From Paenibacillaceae bacterium (GTDB lineage Bacteria > Bacillota > Bacilli > Paenibacillales > CANHGK01), in contig CANHGK010000003.1 in NCBI GenBank assembly GCA_947460235.1, positions 86,377-150,376 of the forward strand: a stretch of 64,000 bases of DNA, written 5' to 3'. Positions 34,268 to 45,130 of the stretch are shown here, in pieces (position 1 is the first letter of the stretch; each line of letters begins with the position of its first letter). Position numbers and translations under genes: made by a program. The notes beneath the pieces are model-generated. The model was not told the DNA's origin. It saw nothing but the letters and a program-made list of their open reading frames with translations, and did not search any database.

Positions 34268-36514
34268 TTAACGCATTGCATATGGTCTTACGGTTTGCAT
34301 TAATGTTTCTTTGGAAAATGGTTTAAGCAAATAACCATTTGCACCGACAGCATATGCTTTATCTTCATCTTCTTTTAGCGGTTTTGCACTCAAAACGATG
34401 ATCGCTGTCTGCTCCGCATCATATTTTTCACGAATTTTTTCAACCAATTCATACCCATTCATAAACGGCATCATGACATCAACGAGCATTAAATCAAATG
34501 GCCCAAAATCATCTACTTCTTGAAGTGCTTGTTTCCCGCTATTTGCCGTATGCAAATCCCATTGGAACCGAGTTAAATGGTTCGTCAATACATGAACATT
34601 AATGGGTTCGTCATCGACAATCAACACCTTCAGTGCGTTACTATCTCCGCCTTCAGTCCACTGCGGAGCCATCGAACGATCAGCTATTTTTAAGCGTAAA
34701 AAGATTTTTGTACCTTCACCAATTTTCGACTCCACATCGACCGTGGCTCCATAAAGTTCCGCCGTTTTTTTCACGATCGCTAACCCTAACCCGGTTCCAC
34801 CAAATAATCGCTCGGCCGATCCATCGCCTTGTTCGAAAGCGCTAAATAAATATTTTATTTGTTCATTCGAAATCCCGATTCCACTATCCGAAATCTCCAA
34901 GCATACTTTCATTCCGTCGCGATACGCCCGAATACGAACGTAACCTTCGATCGTAAATTTAATCGCATTATTCAATAAATGTACTAGCATTTGAACCAAC
35001 CGTTTCGGATCCGCCCAAACGGTCGGCACATCTTGTTCAATAAATGTTTGCAATGCCAATCCTTTTTTTGATGCATCAGTTAGCGTATTTTCAATCGCCA
35101 CTTGAATGCAATAATTGACGTCAACTGCTTCTGGCGAACTCTCAATTTGGCCACTTCGTAATTTTGCAAAATCCAAAATTTGATCGATTTGAAATTGCAA
35201 TCTTTTCCCACAGTCGTAAATCAGCGCTAAATTTTGTTTTTGGATTGGCGTTGGTTTCACGTCGATCCCTTCGAGTAATGCCTCAGTCAATCCAATAATT
35301 CCATTTAATGGTGTTCGTAATTCATGTGACGTATTCGCAAGCACTTGATCTTTTACTTTAATTAAACGCGAGAGTTGCTCGTTTTTTTGCTTCATTTCTT
35401 CAGAGGTCATTTCAAGTTGTGCATTACGCATCGATAATTGATCCGTTGTTTCTTCAAGCAATTGATTTCGATCGGTCAATTGCATGGACGTCGTTTCTAA
35501 CTTTTTTGCATTCTCACTTAATTGCTTTTGAACCAACGTAAACCGTCTAATCATCACAGATGTAAACCATATCATGATACTTAACAACGCAAGTACAATC
35601 CCCATTAACCATTGCGATTGATTTACTTTGCTACTGTACGTATTCAAATCACCTGAAACAACAATCGTCCAATTACTTCTCTCATTTAACGATCGAAGCG
35701 TTAGCAATTCCTTATTTGGTTTTGGTAGTAACATCCCAAACGCATTTTCGCCAGGTGAATACACGATTCGATTGTCCCGATCTACAATTGCAAATTGCGT
35801 TTCTGCACTAATTTTTTGTTGTTTAAACCAATCACGAAACCATTTCATATTGATATCAAAAACAATGTACATTGGTTGACCATTTCGATCAACGAGATTG
35901 TCATAGAATCTGACCATTGAAAATGTTGGTCCGATATACCCTTTTAACGTTTTCGGGTCATCCGATTGTCTTCTAAGTAGACCATTCATTGAAATCGGTA
36001 CCCATTGAATCGCCCCTCGATAATTGGTAGCTGACTCAAAAATTCTCAAATTCTTTTGATCTATTTGTACATTCGTTCCCACTTCAGAACCAATGTTTCG
36101 AAAGGACAAACTGTCTTCGCCGGATTCATACAAACTTTTCTCATTGATAATAAAAATCCCTTCGAGATAACGAACTGAACTCGCATAAGTTCCTAATCGA
36201 ATATTCAATTCTTTAGATATCAAGTCTCGCCTCGCAGATTGAGAAGGAGGGATCGGAAACTCTTTCACATTCGAGCGTATTTCCGGATCTAAATTAACTT
36301 GTGTCAATAGATTGGAAAACTTACCGAATTCAGAATCCAAACTATTAGCTAATAAGTTCATTGAACTTTGCAAGGATTCTTCACGATTTTGTGTCACCAG
36401 TTGTTTTGCAATTTGATTCGAATAAAAACTAACCAAAACCAACATGAGTATCAAACAAAACAAGGAAATAAAAATCCAGCGGTGTCTAAGTTCAAATGCT
36501 TCAAATACTCGCAT
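34268..36514 (-). CDS. Hybrid sensor histidine kinase with Cache-like sensor and receiver domain
   Basis: A 748-residue membrane sensor. Helix 1 (about 13-33) and helix 2 (about 300-320) enclose an extracytoplasmic domain of dCache type. A coiled coil of repeated QL/RN heptads leads to HisKA (LANTSHELRTPLNGIIG), then HATPase (NNAIKFT, DSGIGIS, GGTGLGLAIV). A C-terminal receiver has VLIVDDEPIN, the phospho-Asp in LMLVDVMMPFMNGYE and the Lys in YLLKPFS. No response regulator gene is near, so the phosphate target is unknown. AAAGGGGG lies eight bases before the ATG. Confidence 0.93.
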   Translation of the reverse strand: MRVFEAFELRHRWIFISLFCLILMLVLVSFYSNQIAKQLVTQNREESLQSSMNLLANSLDSEFGKFSNLLTQVNLDPEIRSNVKEFPIPPSQSARRDLISKELNIRLGTYASSVRYLEGIFIINEKSLYESGEDSLSFRNIGSEVGTNVQIDQKNLRIFESATNYRGAIQWVPISMNGLLRRQSDDPKTLKGYIGPTFSMVRFYDNLVDRNGQPMYIVFDINMKWFRDWFKQQKISAETQFAIVDRDNRIVYSPGENAFGMLLPKPNKELLTLRSLNERSNWTIVVSGDLNTYSSKVNQSQWLMGIVLALLSIMIWFTSVMIRRFTLVQKQLSENAKKLETTSMQLTDRNQLLEETTDQLSMRNAQLEMTSEEMKQKNEQLSRLIKVKDQVLANTSHELRTPLNGIIGLTEALLEGIDVKPTPIQKQNLALIYDCGKRLQFQIDQILDFAKLRSGQIESSPEAVDVNYCIQVAIENTLTDASKKGLALQTFIEQDVPTVWADPKRLVQMLVHLLNNAIKFTIEGYVRIRAYRDGMKVCLEISDSGIGISNEQIKYLFSAFEQGDGSAERLFGGTGLGLAIVKKTAELYGATVDVESKIGEGTKIFLRLKIADRSMAPQWTEGGDSNALKVLIVDDEPINVHVLTNHLTRFQWDLHTANSGKQALQEVDDFGPFDLMLVDVMMPFMNGYELVEKIREKYDAEQTAIIVLSAKPLKEDEDKAYAVGANGYLLKPFSKETLMQTVRPYAMR

Positions 36515-36593
36515 GGATTCGCCCCCTTTTTTTCTGTACTTATCCTATTATATAAAAATGCTATTTCACCTGCTGCTTTCTCTTAAAAAGCAT

Positions 36594-36630
36594 AAAAAAA
36601 CCACAAATTCATTCGAAAATGAATTTGTGG
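36594..36630 (-). terminator. Terminator after leuCD
   Basis: Minus strand CCACAAATTCATT with TTCG tetraloop and AATGAATTTGTGG, then TTTTTTT. A textbook hairpin 18 bases after the leuD stop. Confidence 0.95.
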
Positions 36631-36647
36631 ATCTAGTTATTAACTAA

Positions 36648-37244
36648 TTAAACGTTAGATGCACGTTTCGCTTCATATGCAGAAATTTTCTCTTCGTGTT
36701 TCAAGGTCAACCCAATATCATCCAACCCTAATAATAAGAACTGACGACGATGCTCATCCAAATCAAATTCAATGGACAAACCATTCGTGTCGGTAATCGT
36801 TCTCGCTTCAAGGTTAACAGTCAAAGCATAACCTTCTGTTGCTTGTGTTTTCACAAACAACTCCTCAACTTGCTCTTCGCTCAATTTAATTGGCAAAATG
36901 CCGTTTTTGAAACAGTTGTTGTAGAAAATATCCGCAAAGCTAGGTGCAATGACAACTTTGAAACCGTAATCCAAAATCGCCCAAGGTGCATGCTCACGGG
37001 AAGAACCGCAACCAAAGTTTGCACGGCTAAGTAAAATATTTGCGCCATGATAACGCGGTTGGTTCAACGGGAACTCAGAAATTACATTCCCCTGCTCATC
37101 AAAACGCCATTCCCAAAACAAAAATTGTCCAAAACCGGAACGCTCAATGCGCTTCAAAAATTGTTTCGGAATGATTGCGTCTGTATCTACATTCACGCGG
37201 TCAACCGGTGCTGTTAATCCTTCAACAATACGTAATGCTTCCAT
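36648..37244 (-). CDS. leuD: 3-isopropylmalate dehydratase, small subunit
   Basis: A 198-residue swivel-domain subunit of isopropylmalate isomerase in leucine synthesis. Motifs: [35 protein letters not shown] and [17 protein letters not shown]. It works with LeuC. ATG at 37244 is chosen by family length, with GGAAGGGG about 12 bases upstream. It lies 20 bases after leuC. leuA and leuB are not in the window; the neighbouring upstream gene is comEC. Confidence 0.95.
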   Translation of the reverse strand: MEALRIVEGLTAPVDRVNVDTDAIIPKQFLKRIERSGFGQFLFWEWRFDEQGNVISEFPLNQPRYHGANILLSRANFGCGSSREHAPWAILDYGFKVVIAPSFADIFYNNCFKNGILPIKLSEEQVEELFVKTQATEGYALTVNLEARTITDTNGLSIEFDLDEHRRQFLLLGLDDIGLTLKHEEKISAYEAKRASNV

Positions 37245-37264
37245 AGCGAGTGAATTCCCCTTCC

Positions 37265-38686
37265 TCAGTTTGCGCCGACGGGAACAGTTTCCCATTCACG
37301 AACGTCAACAAAATGTCCTGCAACAGCTGCTGCTGCAGCCATTTCAGGTGATACCAAATGTGTGCGTCCACCACGTCCTTGACGACCCTCGAAGTTACGG
37401 TTGGATGTTGATGCACAACGATCGCCTGGTGAAAGAACGTCAGGGTTCATCGCCAAACACATACTGCAACCCGCATCGCGCCATTCAAAACCTGCAGCGA
37501 TAAAGATCTTGTCCAGACCTTCTTTCTCTGCTTGAATGCGAACGCGTCCGGAACCTGGAACGACAATGGCTTCAACAGCTGACGAAACCGTACGGCCAAT
37601 AACAACAGCTGCAGCAGCACGTAAGTCTTCAATCCGACCATTCGTACAAGAACCGATAAATACTTTATTAATGCTGATTTCTTTGATTGGCGTACCTGGC
37701 GTCAAACCCATATATTCCAATGCTTTCTCAGCTGCTTTACGCTCATTCAATGTTGGGAAATCTGCTGGGTTTGGAACAACACTATTAATGTTTGTGCCCA
37801 TACCTGGACTAGTTCCCCACGTAACTTGCGGCTCCAATGTTGACGCATCAAATTCTACAACTACATCGTATGTTGCGCCGTCATCTGTCGTCAATTGTTT
37901 CCACTCTTCAACCGCTTGATCGTATGCTGCGCCTTGCGGTGCATATTCACGACCTCGCAAGTAATCAAATGTTGTTTGGTCAGGTGCGATCAAACCAGCA
38001 CGTGCGCCAGCTTCAATCGACATGTTACAAACGGTCATCCGATTTTCCATGGTCAAACCGCGAATCGCTTCACCGGTATATTCGATGACATAACCAGTTG
38101 CAAAATCAGTCCCATATTTTGCGATAATTCCAAGGATCAAATCCTTCGCAGTAACGCCCAATTTCAATTGACCAAGTACGCGAACTTCCATTGTTTTGGA
38201 ATGGGATTGTTGTAAACATTGTGTCGCCATTACGTGCTCGACTTCACTTGTCCCAATACCGAATGCAAGTGCACCAAATGCACCATGTGTTGAAGTATGG
38301 CTGTCTCCACAAACGATCGTTTTACCAGGATGAGTCAAGCCCAACTCTGGTCCCATAACATGAACGACTCCTTGATCAAGGCTGTTCAAGTCATATAATT
38401 TCACACCGAAATCTGCCGCATTCTTGGACAGCGCATCGATTTGTTGCTTGGAAATCGGATCTGCAATATTGAAACGATCCTTTGTTGGCACGTTGTGATC
38501 CATCGTTGCAAAAGTCAAATCGGGACGGCGAACCTTACGGCCAGACAAACGCAATCCTTCGAATGCTTGCGGGGATGTTACCTCATGTACCAAGTGTAGG
38601 TCGATATACAAAATCGCTGGTTTACCGGATTCCTGGTGAATCAAATGATTCTCCCAAATTTTCTCATACATCGTCTTCTTACTCAT
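37265..38686 (-). CDS. leuC: 3-isopropylmalate dehydratase, large subunit
   Basis: A 473-residue aconitase-family subunit holding the 4Fe-4S cluster. The three cluster cysteines are in FIGSCTNGR and [32 protein letters not shown] and the end [20 protein letters not shown] are as in other LeuC. AGGTGACCT-type site lies before the ATG. With leuD it forms a two-gene unit. No T-box or CodY site was recognised in the 100-base upstream gap, but a short palindrome lies there. Confidence 0.97.
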   Translation of the reverse strand: MSKKTMYEKIWENHLIHQESGKPAILYIDLHLVHEVTSPQAFEGLRLSGRKVRRPDLTFATMDHNVPTKDRFNIADPISKQQIDALSKNAADFGVKLYDLNSLDQGVVHVMGPELGLTHPGKTIVCGDSHTSTHGAFGALAFGIGTSEVEHVMATQCLQQSHSKTMEVRVLGQLKLGVTAKDLILGIIAKYGTDFATGYVIEYTGEAIRGLTMENRMTVCNMSIEAGARAGLIAPDQTTFDYLRGREYAPQGAAYDQAVEEWKQLTTDDGATYDVVVEFDASTLEPQVTWGTSPGMGTNINSVVPNPADFPTLNERKAAEKALEYMGLTPGTPIKEISINKVFIGSCTNGRIEDLRAAAAVVIGRTVSSAVEAIVVPGSGRVRIQAEKEGLDKIFIAAGFEWRDAGCSMCLAMNPDVLSPGDRCASTSNRNFEGRQGRGGRTHLVSPEMAAAAAVAGHFVDVREWETVPVGAN

Positions 38687-38738
38687 AAATAGGTCACCTC
38701 ATTAATAACGTTCGGACGAAAATGTCAATTAAAATGAT

Positions 38739-38751
38739 AACATGAAATGTT
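38739..38751. promoter_or_regulatory. Short palindrome upstream of leuC, possible operator
   Basis: AACATGAAATGTT is a perfect 5-3-5 inverted repeat, about 55 bases before the leuC start and next to TTGACA on the minus strand. No known regulator matched by eye. Confidence 0.3.
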
Positions 38752-38788
38752 ACTTTCATCTACAGGTCGTCGCGAAATCGTTTGCTTG

Positions 38789-41299
38789 TTACGCCGGATT
38801 TTTTGCACGTGTCACGATTTTGCCACGTTCACAGCGAAATTGCAACTCCCCATTTTCATCTGTACGATGAATGTTTGATTTGTTCGACTGAATCCGCTCC
38901 AAAACGTCAGCATTCGGATGATGATAGCGATTGTGAATACCTGCAGAAATAAATGAGATCACAGGTCGCACTGCTTGTAGCCATTCATCCGACGTTGATG
39001 TCTTACTACCATGATGACCGACTTTCAAAACGTCAGATTTCAGAGCGTTAGCGCCATACCTATCAAGAATTTTATGTTCCTCGGTTTGCGGTAAATCCCC
39101 TGAAAATAAGAATGAGAAATGATGCATTTCTACTTTAAGTACAACAGAAGCATCGTTTTGTGGCACATTTATTTGATTCACTGTTTCCTGCAGAGGTCCA
39201 AAACTTCTAATTACTGTCCCATCTTCCAGTTGTAAAATCATTCCTGCTTGTATCGATCGCAGCGGAATGTTGCGAATCGCGGCAAACTTAAATAACTCAT
39301 GTACAAACGGTTTATCCGCATGCAATCCGTTATACCAAATTTCTTTAACATGGAACGCCTTCATTACTGCAAGTGCCCCGCCAATATGATCCAAATCTTC
39401 GTGTGATAACACAAGCGCATCAATGTTGTGCACACCATGCGCTCGTAATAACGGAACAATCACATCTCGGCCCGTATCAAATGGCTTACGACGTTCTTTC
39501 CATGCCTCCTGCTGCAATGCAATCGGCCCCGCATCAATTAACATCGTAAATCCATTTGGCGTTCTTACAAAACTCGCATCGCCTTGCCCAACATCTAACA
39601 GCCGCACAAGTGTCAAATCTTCCCCTCTTGAATAGGCGAGTACTTGTTGTAACCATTGCGGTTGAATCGTAAAAATAATAAAAATTATAAACACAACAAC
39701 CGTCCACAACGTTGTTTTTGAAAAACACTCTTCTAAATTTATCACTCCATGAAACAATTTCACTGTGATCCAAGTAAAAGCACACCACCATAAAAGTGGG
39801 AATTCTGAAGACGGGACCGTAATCGGATACGGTTCCAATTGCTTTGCCAACTCAAATCCAAATTGGATGCAGCGGTAAGCCCCTTCGACCAGTGCAATTA
39901 GTGGCGTGAAAATTATATGCGGTAAAAACACATCGAAAAATACGATAATCGCTGAGATTGGCGTCAATATAAAACCAAACAAGGGAACAAGAATCACATT
40001 AAGAGGAATAGACATCCAGCTAAACTGGTGGAATGTCCAAACGGCATGCGGAAAGGAAATCCATGCGGCCATGAGCGGAATAACAAACCAAACCAAGCGA
40101 GGATGCTTGATTTGTAATTTAGTGATCGAGAGTAACCCAATCGTCACTAGTACTGATAATTGAAATCCAATATCCAACAACCAAAACGGTTTGAACAATA
40201 AAATCAACCAACACCCTGCAAAGAGTACGTGAATTGGATCTACTTGTTCATTTTTTGACGCCGCCCATAGGATCATCATTGCCATAACCCCTGCACGAAC
40301 GACCGAAGCATCTGCACCCGTTAACAGCACGTAAAATGGAATCGACCAAAGTGCCAATCGTTGACCACCTTGCACCGTTTGACGACACCATTTTGCAATA
40401 TAAAGCATTAAAGTTGTCCAAATTGCTACGTTTGAACCTGATATCGCGAGCACATGCGACATCCCAAATTGTGTGAACATCTGTTGTTCATCAAAATCAA
40501 TGGCATCACGATCTCCAAGTTGCATGCTTACAAGCAGCCCTGCTAGTTCACGATCATTCGAAAATGTTCGCATAAATGCATTCGAGATGGTATTGCGAAG
40601 AGTTCCAGCAAAACGTTTCAGTACCGTGTATGACGAGATTAGGGGATGTTCGAGCCAAGGCAAAGCGGTCAATATCGAGCTCCACGAGCGTGAAACACAC
40701 TGAATTTGACCTACAGTTCGAATGGACAACTGATGGAACATACCTTGTTTCCGTTCAAATTCTCGCACATCAAAAGCATCAAAATTCCGCGGTTCAGGGA
40801 ATGGTTTCAATACTCCAGCAAATGTTAATGTATCACCCGGCCGAAGATGCTCAAGAGATAATCGTTCTTCCAAAGAATTAACATATACCGACAATTGAAT
40901 TTGTTCGATATGATCATTGGTCAAATTCAAATCGTCTGCAAATACATTCATTCGAATCCGATCCCCATCGACTTCTGGCCGTTCCATGAGAAGTCCATTA
41001 AAGTCATGTGACCTCGTATAAACGTCTTCTGACCAATTCGTAAACATTGAATGATCTTCTATACTAGCAAAAACCAAACCACACATCATTGCGAGAACAG
41101 GTATTGCGAAGCGCCTTAGACTTCTAGCTGAAATTAAAATAACAATCAACGTAATAAACACCACTGCGACAAATAATAAATCAAAAAATGACCATTTAAT
41201 CAAGTTTATCCATTCAAACCCGTTCCACATTCCAATGACCCAACAAAGCACAAATACAATCAACGGCCGATACGATAACCAATCCAAAAAAATTCTCAA
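38789..41299 (-). CDS. comEC: DNA internalisation channel ComEC/Rec2
   Basis: An 836-residue competence channel that carries single-stranded DNA across the membrane. It has an N-terminal OB-like outer region, a central ComEC/Rec2 membrane domain (FGMSHVLAISGSNVAIW, GADASVVRAGVMAMMILWA) and a C-terminal metallo-beta-lactamase domain (DVGQGDASFVRTP, LSHEDLDHIGGALAV, VGHHGSKTSTS), which is thought to degrade the non-transported strand. All zinc-binding motifs of the last domain appear intact. It overlaps comEB by four bases, at the end of the comE operon. Confidence 0.95.
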   Translation of the reverse strand: MRIFLDWLSYRPLIVFVLCWVIGMWNGFEWINLIKWSFFDLLFVAVVFITLIVILISARSLRRFAIPVLAMMCGLVFASIEDHSMFTNWSEDVYTRSHDFNGLLMERPEVDGDRIRMNVFADDLNLTNDHIEQIQLSVYVNSLEERLSLEHLRPGDTLTFAGVLKPFPEPRNFDAFDVREFERKQGMFHQLSIRTVGQIQCVSRSWSSILTALPWLEHPLISSYTVLKRFAGTLRNTISNAFMRTFSNDRELAGLLVSMQLGDRDAIDFDEQQMFTQFGMSHVLAISGSNVAIWTTLMLYIAKWCRQTVQGGQRLALWSIPFYVLLTGADASVVRAGVMAMMILWAASKNEQVDPIHVLFAGCWLILLFKPFWLLDIGFQLSVLVTIGLLSITKLQIKHPRLVWFVIPLMAAWISFPHAVWTFHQFSWMSIPLNVILVPLFGFILTPISAIIVFFDVFLPHIIFTPLIALVEGAYRCIQFGFELAKQLEPYPITVPSSEFPLLWWCAFTWITVKLFHGVINLEECFSKTTLWTVVVFIIFIIFTIQPQWLQQVLAYSRGEDLTLVRLLDVGQGDASFVRTPNGFTMLIDAGPIALQQEAWKERRKPFDTGRDVIVPLLRAHGVHNIDALVLSHEDLDHIGGALAVMKAFHVKEIWYNGLHADKPFVHELFKFAAIRNIPLRSIQAGMILQLEDGTVIRSFGPLQETVNQINVPQNDASVVLKVEMHHFSFLFSGDLPQTEEHKILDRYGANALKSDVLKVGHHGSKTSTSDEWLQAVRPVISFISAGIHNRYHHPNADVLERIQSNKSNIHRTDENGELQFRCERGKIVTRAKNPA

Positions 41300-41802
41300 T
41301 TTGTCACTTCACCTGATAATCCCGGCGGCGCTATATACGCATCCAATTGACGGAACAAAATGTTGCACCGTTGCATTAATTCACTAACTTTCACTTGATC
41401 TTTTGGATATGGACGATGGTAAACGATCTCCTTAATGCCACTATTTGCAATCATATTCGCACATGTCCAACAAGGTTGATCCGTCACATAAATTACCGCA
41501 TTGTCACGATCTCTTCGATCCGTAAACAGCAATAAATTCTGCTCCGCATGGATGGTTCGAACACATCTTTCTTTACGAATCATTACATTGCCTTCATTAC
41601 TCCCATCCGGCTGAAATTCAATCGAAATCATACAACCCACTTCCGAACAATCATCCACACCCATAGGGGCACCATTATATGCAGTTCCAAGTAACTTGCG
41701 CTGATTCACCAGAACAGTTCCTACCTGTCTACGTGGACAGCGTGAGCGAGTTGCAGCCATATAGGCAATGTCCATAAAATAAGTATCCCAATCTTTACGC
41801 AT
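41296..41802 (-). CDS. comEB: ComEB, dCMP deaminase family
   Basis: A 168-residue zinc-dependent deaminase turning dCMP to dUMP. The zinc ligands are in TIHAEQNLL and DQPCWTCANMI; GTAYNGAPMGVDDC is the family substrate region. It is encoded in the comE operon of Bacilli although it is not needed for DNA uptake. ATG at 41802 has TGGAG eight bases upstream. It lies 21 bases after comEA and overlaps comEC. Confidence 0.94.
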   Translation of the reverse strand: MRKDWDTYFMDIAYMAATRSRCPRRQVGTVLVNQRKLLGTAYNGAPMGVDDCSEVGCMISIEFQPDGSNEGNVMIRKERCVRTIHAEQNLLLFTDRRDRDNAVIYVTDQPCWTCANMIANSGIKEIVYHRPYPKDQVKVSELMQRCNILFRQLDAYIAPPGLSGEVTN

Positions 41803-41823
41803 CGCACAATCTCCATTCATTGT

Positions 41824-42252
41824 TCATGGTAATAATAACAACAGTTTCAATTTCTCCATTGATTTTGGGCCAATGCCTTTCACATCTAGTAGATCATTAA
41901 TTTTTGTGAACTTCCCTTTTTTATTGCGCAAAATAAGAATGTCCTGTGCTCGTTTCGGCCCGATACCAGGAAGTGAATCCCATTGTTCCAACGTTGCCCG
42001 ATTCATCGAGATCGGCTGAATCGCAGTTTTTTGTTTTGATTTTGATTTCGATTTCTTGACCTGCGTTATCTTCTCGGAAGTTTTTGATCCTGAAGAAGTA
42101 TAATTTGAATGCCCAATTTCAAGTCCTACCGCTTTCCAATCTGCAGATGCAACATCCATTGTTGAATGTTTCCAGCCGAAAATCACAAGCAAAACACAGC
42201 CAAAAAAAATAAAAATGTATTTCTGATATGTACGCCATAATGTACGAATCAT
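41824..42252 (-). CDS. comEA: ComEA-like DNA-binding protein, short form
   Basis: A 142-residue membrane-anchored DNA receptor. One N-terminal helix (about 11-26), a Ser/Lys-rich linker (KKSKSKSKQKTA) and a C-terminal helix-hairpin-helix pair: NRATLEQWDSLPGIGPKRAQ and KINDLLDVKGIGPKSMEKL. B. subtilis ComEA is about 205 residues and has an extra (SLBB-like) domain that is missing here. It opens the comEA-comEB-comEC operon, 105 bases after leuS. Its ribosome site AGGAGG lies inside a hairpin. Confidence 0.92.
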   Translation of the reverse strand: MIRTLWRTYQKYIFIFFGCVLLVIFGWKHSTMDVASADWKAVGLEIGHSNYTSSGSKTSEKITQVKKSKSKSKQKTAIQPISMNRATLEQWDSLPGIGPKRAQDILILRNKKGKFTKINDLLDVKGIGPKSMEKLKLLLLLP

Positions 42253-42253
42253 C

Positions 42254-42272
42254 TTAGGGAGGTGCCTCCTAA
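42254..42272 (-). promoter_or_regulatory. Hairpin covering the comEA ribosome binding site
   Basis: Minus-strand TTAGGAGGCACCTCCCTAA folds on itself, with the AGGAGG paired to CCTCC, directly before the start codon of comEA. It could hide the ribosome site. Confidence 0.5.
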
Positions 42273-42295
42273 TTGGGGATAATAACGAGGAAATT

Positions 42296-42346
42296 CAAAC
42301 TTCAGTCAGGTCTCTGTACGTAGGTTGAACAGAGACCTTAACTGAA
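42296..42346 (-). terminator. Terminator candidate after leuS
   Basis: Minus strand CAGTTAAGGTCTCTGT pairs with ACAGAGACCTGACTG in a strong stem, but the tail AAGTTTGAATTT is a poor T tract, so part of the transcripts may run into comEA. Confidence 0.55.
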
Positions 42347-42357
42347 AAGAAGATTAA

Positions 42358-44805
42358 TTAATTTGCTACGATATTAACGATTTTACCTTTCACAGCGATC
42401 ACTTTACGAATCGATTTGTTCGCGATCGCTACCTTCACAGCTTCTTGGTTAAATGCGACTTCGCGCATTTCATCTTCTTCCATCGCGATGGAAATGGACA
42501 TTCTCTGTACGATTTTACCGTTTACTTGAACTACGATCTCAACTTCGTCATCAACGGTTAATGCTGGGTCATACGATGGCCAAGGAACGTAAGTAATCGA
42601 TCCTTCGTTACCAAGTCGAGTCCATAATTCTTCCGCCACATGAGGCGCAAACGGTGCAAGTAATTGCACAAACGTACGAATCGCCGAGATCGGTATAACC
42701 GGTGTTTTATATGCTTCATTTATGAAAATCATCATTTGACTGATCGACGTATTAAAACGCAACCCTTCAATGTCCTCTGTAATTTTCTTAATTGTTTTAT
42801 GCACAAGTCGATCAAACGGCGTAACTTCGGAGGAGGATTCCAAGCTAATCTTGTCGTTAAGTGTTCCCGATTCTTCGTTGATGATCAAACGCCATACTCG
42901 GCTTAGGAAACGAAACACGCCACCAACACCCTCGGTATTCCAAGGCTTCGTTTGCTCGAGTGGACCCATAAACATCTCATATAAACGAAGTGTATCCGCG
43001 CCATATTGCTTCACAATATCATCGGGATTGATGACATTCCCAACAGATTTACTCATCTTCTCGCCATTTTCACCGAGAATCATTCCTTGATTCACTAATT
43101 TATAGAACGGTTCTTTCGTCTCTACAACGCCAATATCGTATAGCACTTTATGCCAGAACCGTGCATATAACAAGTGCAAAACCGCATGCTCCGCGCCACC
43201 AATATACAAATCAACTGGCAACCATCGACGTTGTTTCTCTTTGGAACAAATTTCGTTGTCATTTTTCGGATCGATAAAACGCAAATAATACCAGCTACTA
43301 CCTGCCCATTGTGGCATCGTATTCGTTTCGCGTTTTGCACGTTGGCCCGTGATCGGATCATTCAAATACAACCAGTCCTGTGCATTCGCTAGCGGAGATT
43401 CACCGGTTCCGGAAGGTTTAATCGCCTCCATATCGGGTAATACAAGTGGCAATTCTTCTTCCGTCAATGTGCGCATCGTTCCATCTTCAAAATGCAACAC
43501 CGGAATTGGCTCGCCCCAATAACGCTGGCGACTAAACAACCAATCACGCAAACGGTATTGAACTTTACCTTGTCCCTTGCCTTGTACTTCCAACCATTCA
43601 ATCATTGCGGAGATCGCATCCGCATTGTTCTGTCCATTCAAGAAATCAGAACCAACATGCGCGCCATCGCCTTCATAAGCACTAACCGAAACGTCTCCCC
43701 CTTGAATTACCTCGACAATAGGCAAACCATGTACAGTTGCAAAATCCCAGTCGCGTTGGTCGTGACCAGGAACCGCCATAATTGCGCCTGTCCCATAACC
43801 AGCCAGAACATAGTCCGCAATCCAAATTGGAATTTGTGCCCCGTTTACCGGATTCAACGCATACGCACCTGTAAAAACGCCAGTTTTCTCTTTATTCAAA
43901 TCAGTCCGTTCCAAATCACTTTTGCGCGCCGCACGCTCTTGATAATCCGTGACAGCTGCCAATTGATCCACTGATACAATGGATGCCACCAAGGCATGCT
44001 CTGGCGCAAGAACGCAATAGGTGCTTCCGAACAATGTATCCGGACGAGTGGTAAATACTTTCAACTTTTCGTCAAAACCATCGATATCAAAATCAATTTC
44101 AGCACCGCGTGATTTCCCGATCCAGTTGCGCTGCATATCCTTGATACTTTCCGGCCAATCCAAACCTTCCAAATCTTCAAGTAAGCGTTCGGCGTACAAC
44201 GTAATTTTCAATACCCATTGCCGCATCGGTTTACGGATAACTGGATGATTTCCGCGTTCAGAAAGTCCATCGATCACTTCTTCGTTTGCCAAAACAGTAC
44301 CAAGCGCCGGACACCAATTCACCGGTACTTCTGCAACATAAGCCAAACCCTTTTCATACAGCTTGGTGAAGATCCATTGCGTCCATTTGTAATAATCCAC
44401 ATCTGTTGTACTGAATTCACGATCCCAATCATATGAGAACCCAAGCGATTGAATTTGTTTCTTAAAGGTGCCGATGTTGCGGTACGTGAAATCACGCGGA
44501 TGATTCCCCGTGTTAATTGCATATTGTTCTGCAGGCAAACCGAACGCATCCCAGCCCATCGGATGCAATACGTCATAACCACGCGCACGTTTAAAACGCG
44601 AAACGATATCAGTTGCAGTGTACCCTTCAGGATGACCTACGTGTAAACCGGCACCTGATGGATAAGGAAACATATCCAATGCATAAAATTTAGGCTTTGA
44701 ATCGTCATCCAAAACCTTAAACGTTTTATTTGACCACCAATATTCCTGCCATTTTGTCTCAAAATCACTTGGTTGAAATGCATGCGAAGCACGATCTTGA
44801 CTCAT
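42358..44805 (-). CDS. leuS: Leucyl-tRNA synthetase
   Basis: An 815-residue class I synthetase. The HIGH box is in [19 protein letters not shown] and KMSKS in [11 protein letters not shown]. The editing (CP1) domain has [19 protein letters not shown] and the anticodon-binding domain follows. AGGAGG lies eight bases before the ATG at 44805. Expression is under a T-box with a CUC leucine specifier, so it rises when tRNA-Leu is uncharged. It lies between the RND gene and the comE operon. Confidence 0.98.
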   Translation of the reverse strand: MSQDRASHAFQPSDFETKWQEYWWSNKTFKVLDDDSKPKFYALDMFPYPSGAGLHVGHPEGYTATDIVSRFKRARGYDVLHPMGWDAFGLPAEQYAINTGNHPRDFTYRNIGTFKKQIQSLGFSYDWDREFSTTDVDYYKWTQWIFTKLYEKGLAYVAEVPVNWCPALGTVLANEEVIDGLSERGNHPVIRKPMRQWVLKITLYAERLLEDLEGLDWPESIKDMQRNWIGKSRGAEIDFDIDGFDEKLKVFTTRPDTLFGSTYCVLAPEHALVASIVSVDQLAAVTDYQERAARKSDLERTDLNKEKTGVFTGAYALNPVNGAQIPIWIADYVLAGYGTGAIMAVPGHDQRDWDFATVHGLPIVEVIQGGDVSVSAYEGDGAHVGSDFLNGQNNADAISAMIEWLEVQGKGQGKVQYRLRDWLFSRQRYWGEPIPVLHFEDGTMRTLTEEELPLVLPDMEAIKPSGTGESPLANAQDWLYLNDPITGQRAKRETNTMPQWAGSSWYYLRFIDPKNDNEICSKEKQRRWLPVDLYIGGAEHAVLHLLYARFWHKVLYDIGVVETKEPFYKLVNQGMILGENGEKMSKSVGNVINPDDIVKQYGADTLRLYEMFMGPLEQTKPWNTEGVGGVFRFLSRVWRLIINEESGTLNDKISLESSSEVTPFDRLVHKTIKKITEDIEGLRFNTSISQMMIFINEAYKTPVIPISAIRTFVQLLAPFAPHVAEELWTRLGNEGSITYVPWPSYDPALTVDDEVEIVVQVNGKIVQRMSISIAMEEDEMREVAFNQEAVKVAIANKSIRKVIAVKGKIVNIVAN

Positions 44806-44829
44806 CTTGTGTTCCTCCTGATCTAAAAT

Positions 44830-44905
44830 AAAAAACAAAAATCCCGTCCATGATTTAAAATATACTTGTCAAAATAGACACGTATACCCCAAAACAGGGA
44901 CGGGA
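44830..44905 (-). terminator. T-box-controlled terminator before leuS
   Basis: TCCCGTCC pairs with GGACGGGA, with an inner GTATACGTGTC/GACAAGTATAT helix, followed by TTTTTGTTTTTT. It competes with the T-box antiterminator just upstream. Confidence 0.85.
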
Positions 44906-45125
44906 CGATTTTCCCGCGGTACCACCCTGGTTCGCATCGGAATCAAGCAAGATTGCTCCCCCGAATTGCGCCCTCATTGCTCCTTAAATCAAAGGAGATT
45001 TATTCTGCTCCAAGGTGAGTTCATCGAACCGATTGATCAGCTTACACCATCCGCTGACTCTCTGTACAATCGAATAACCGAATACTATTCCCTATCATTG
45101 CAGCAACTAAATTCTAAGCGTTCTG
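44830..45125 (-). promoter_or_regulatory. T-box riboswitch of leuS
   Basis: The minus strand carries the perfect T-box AGGGTGGTACCGCGG at 44928-44914. About 90 bases upstream GAACTCACC gives the specifier CTC (45019-45017), a leucine codon, which fits the downstream leuS. Stem I structures and the terminator fill the rest. Uncharged tRNA-Leu should stabilise the antiterminator. Confidence 0.95.
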
Positions 45126-45130
45126 AATCG

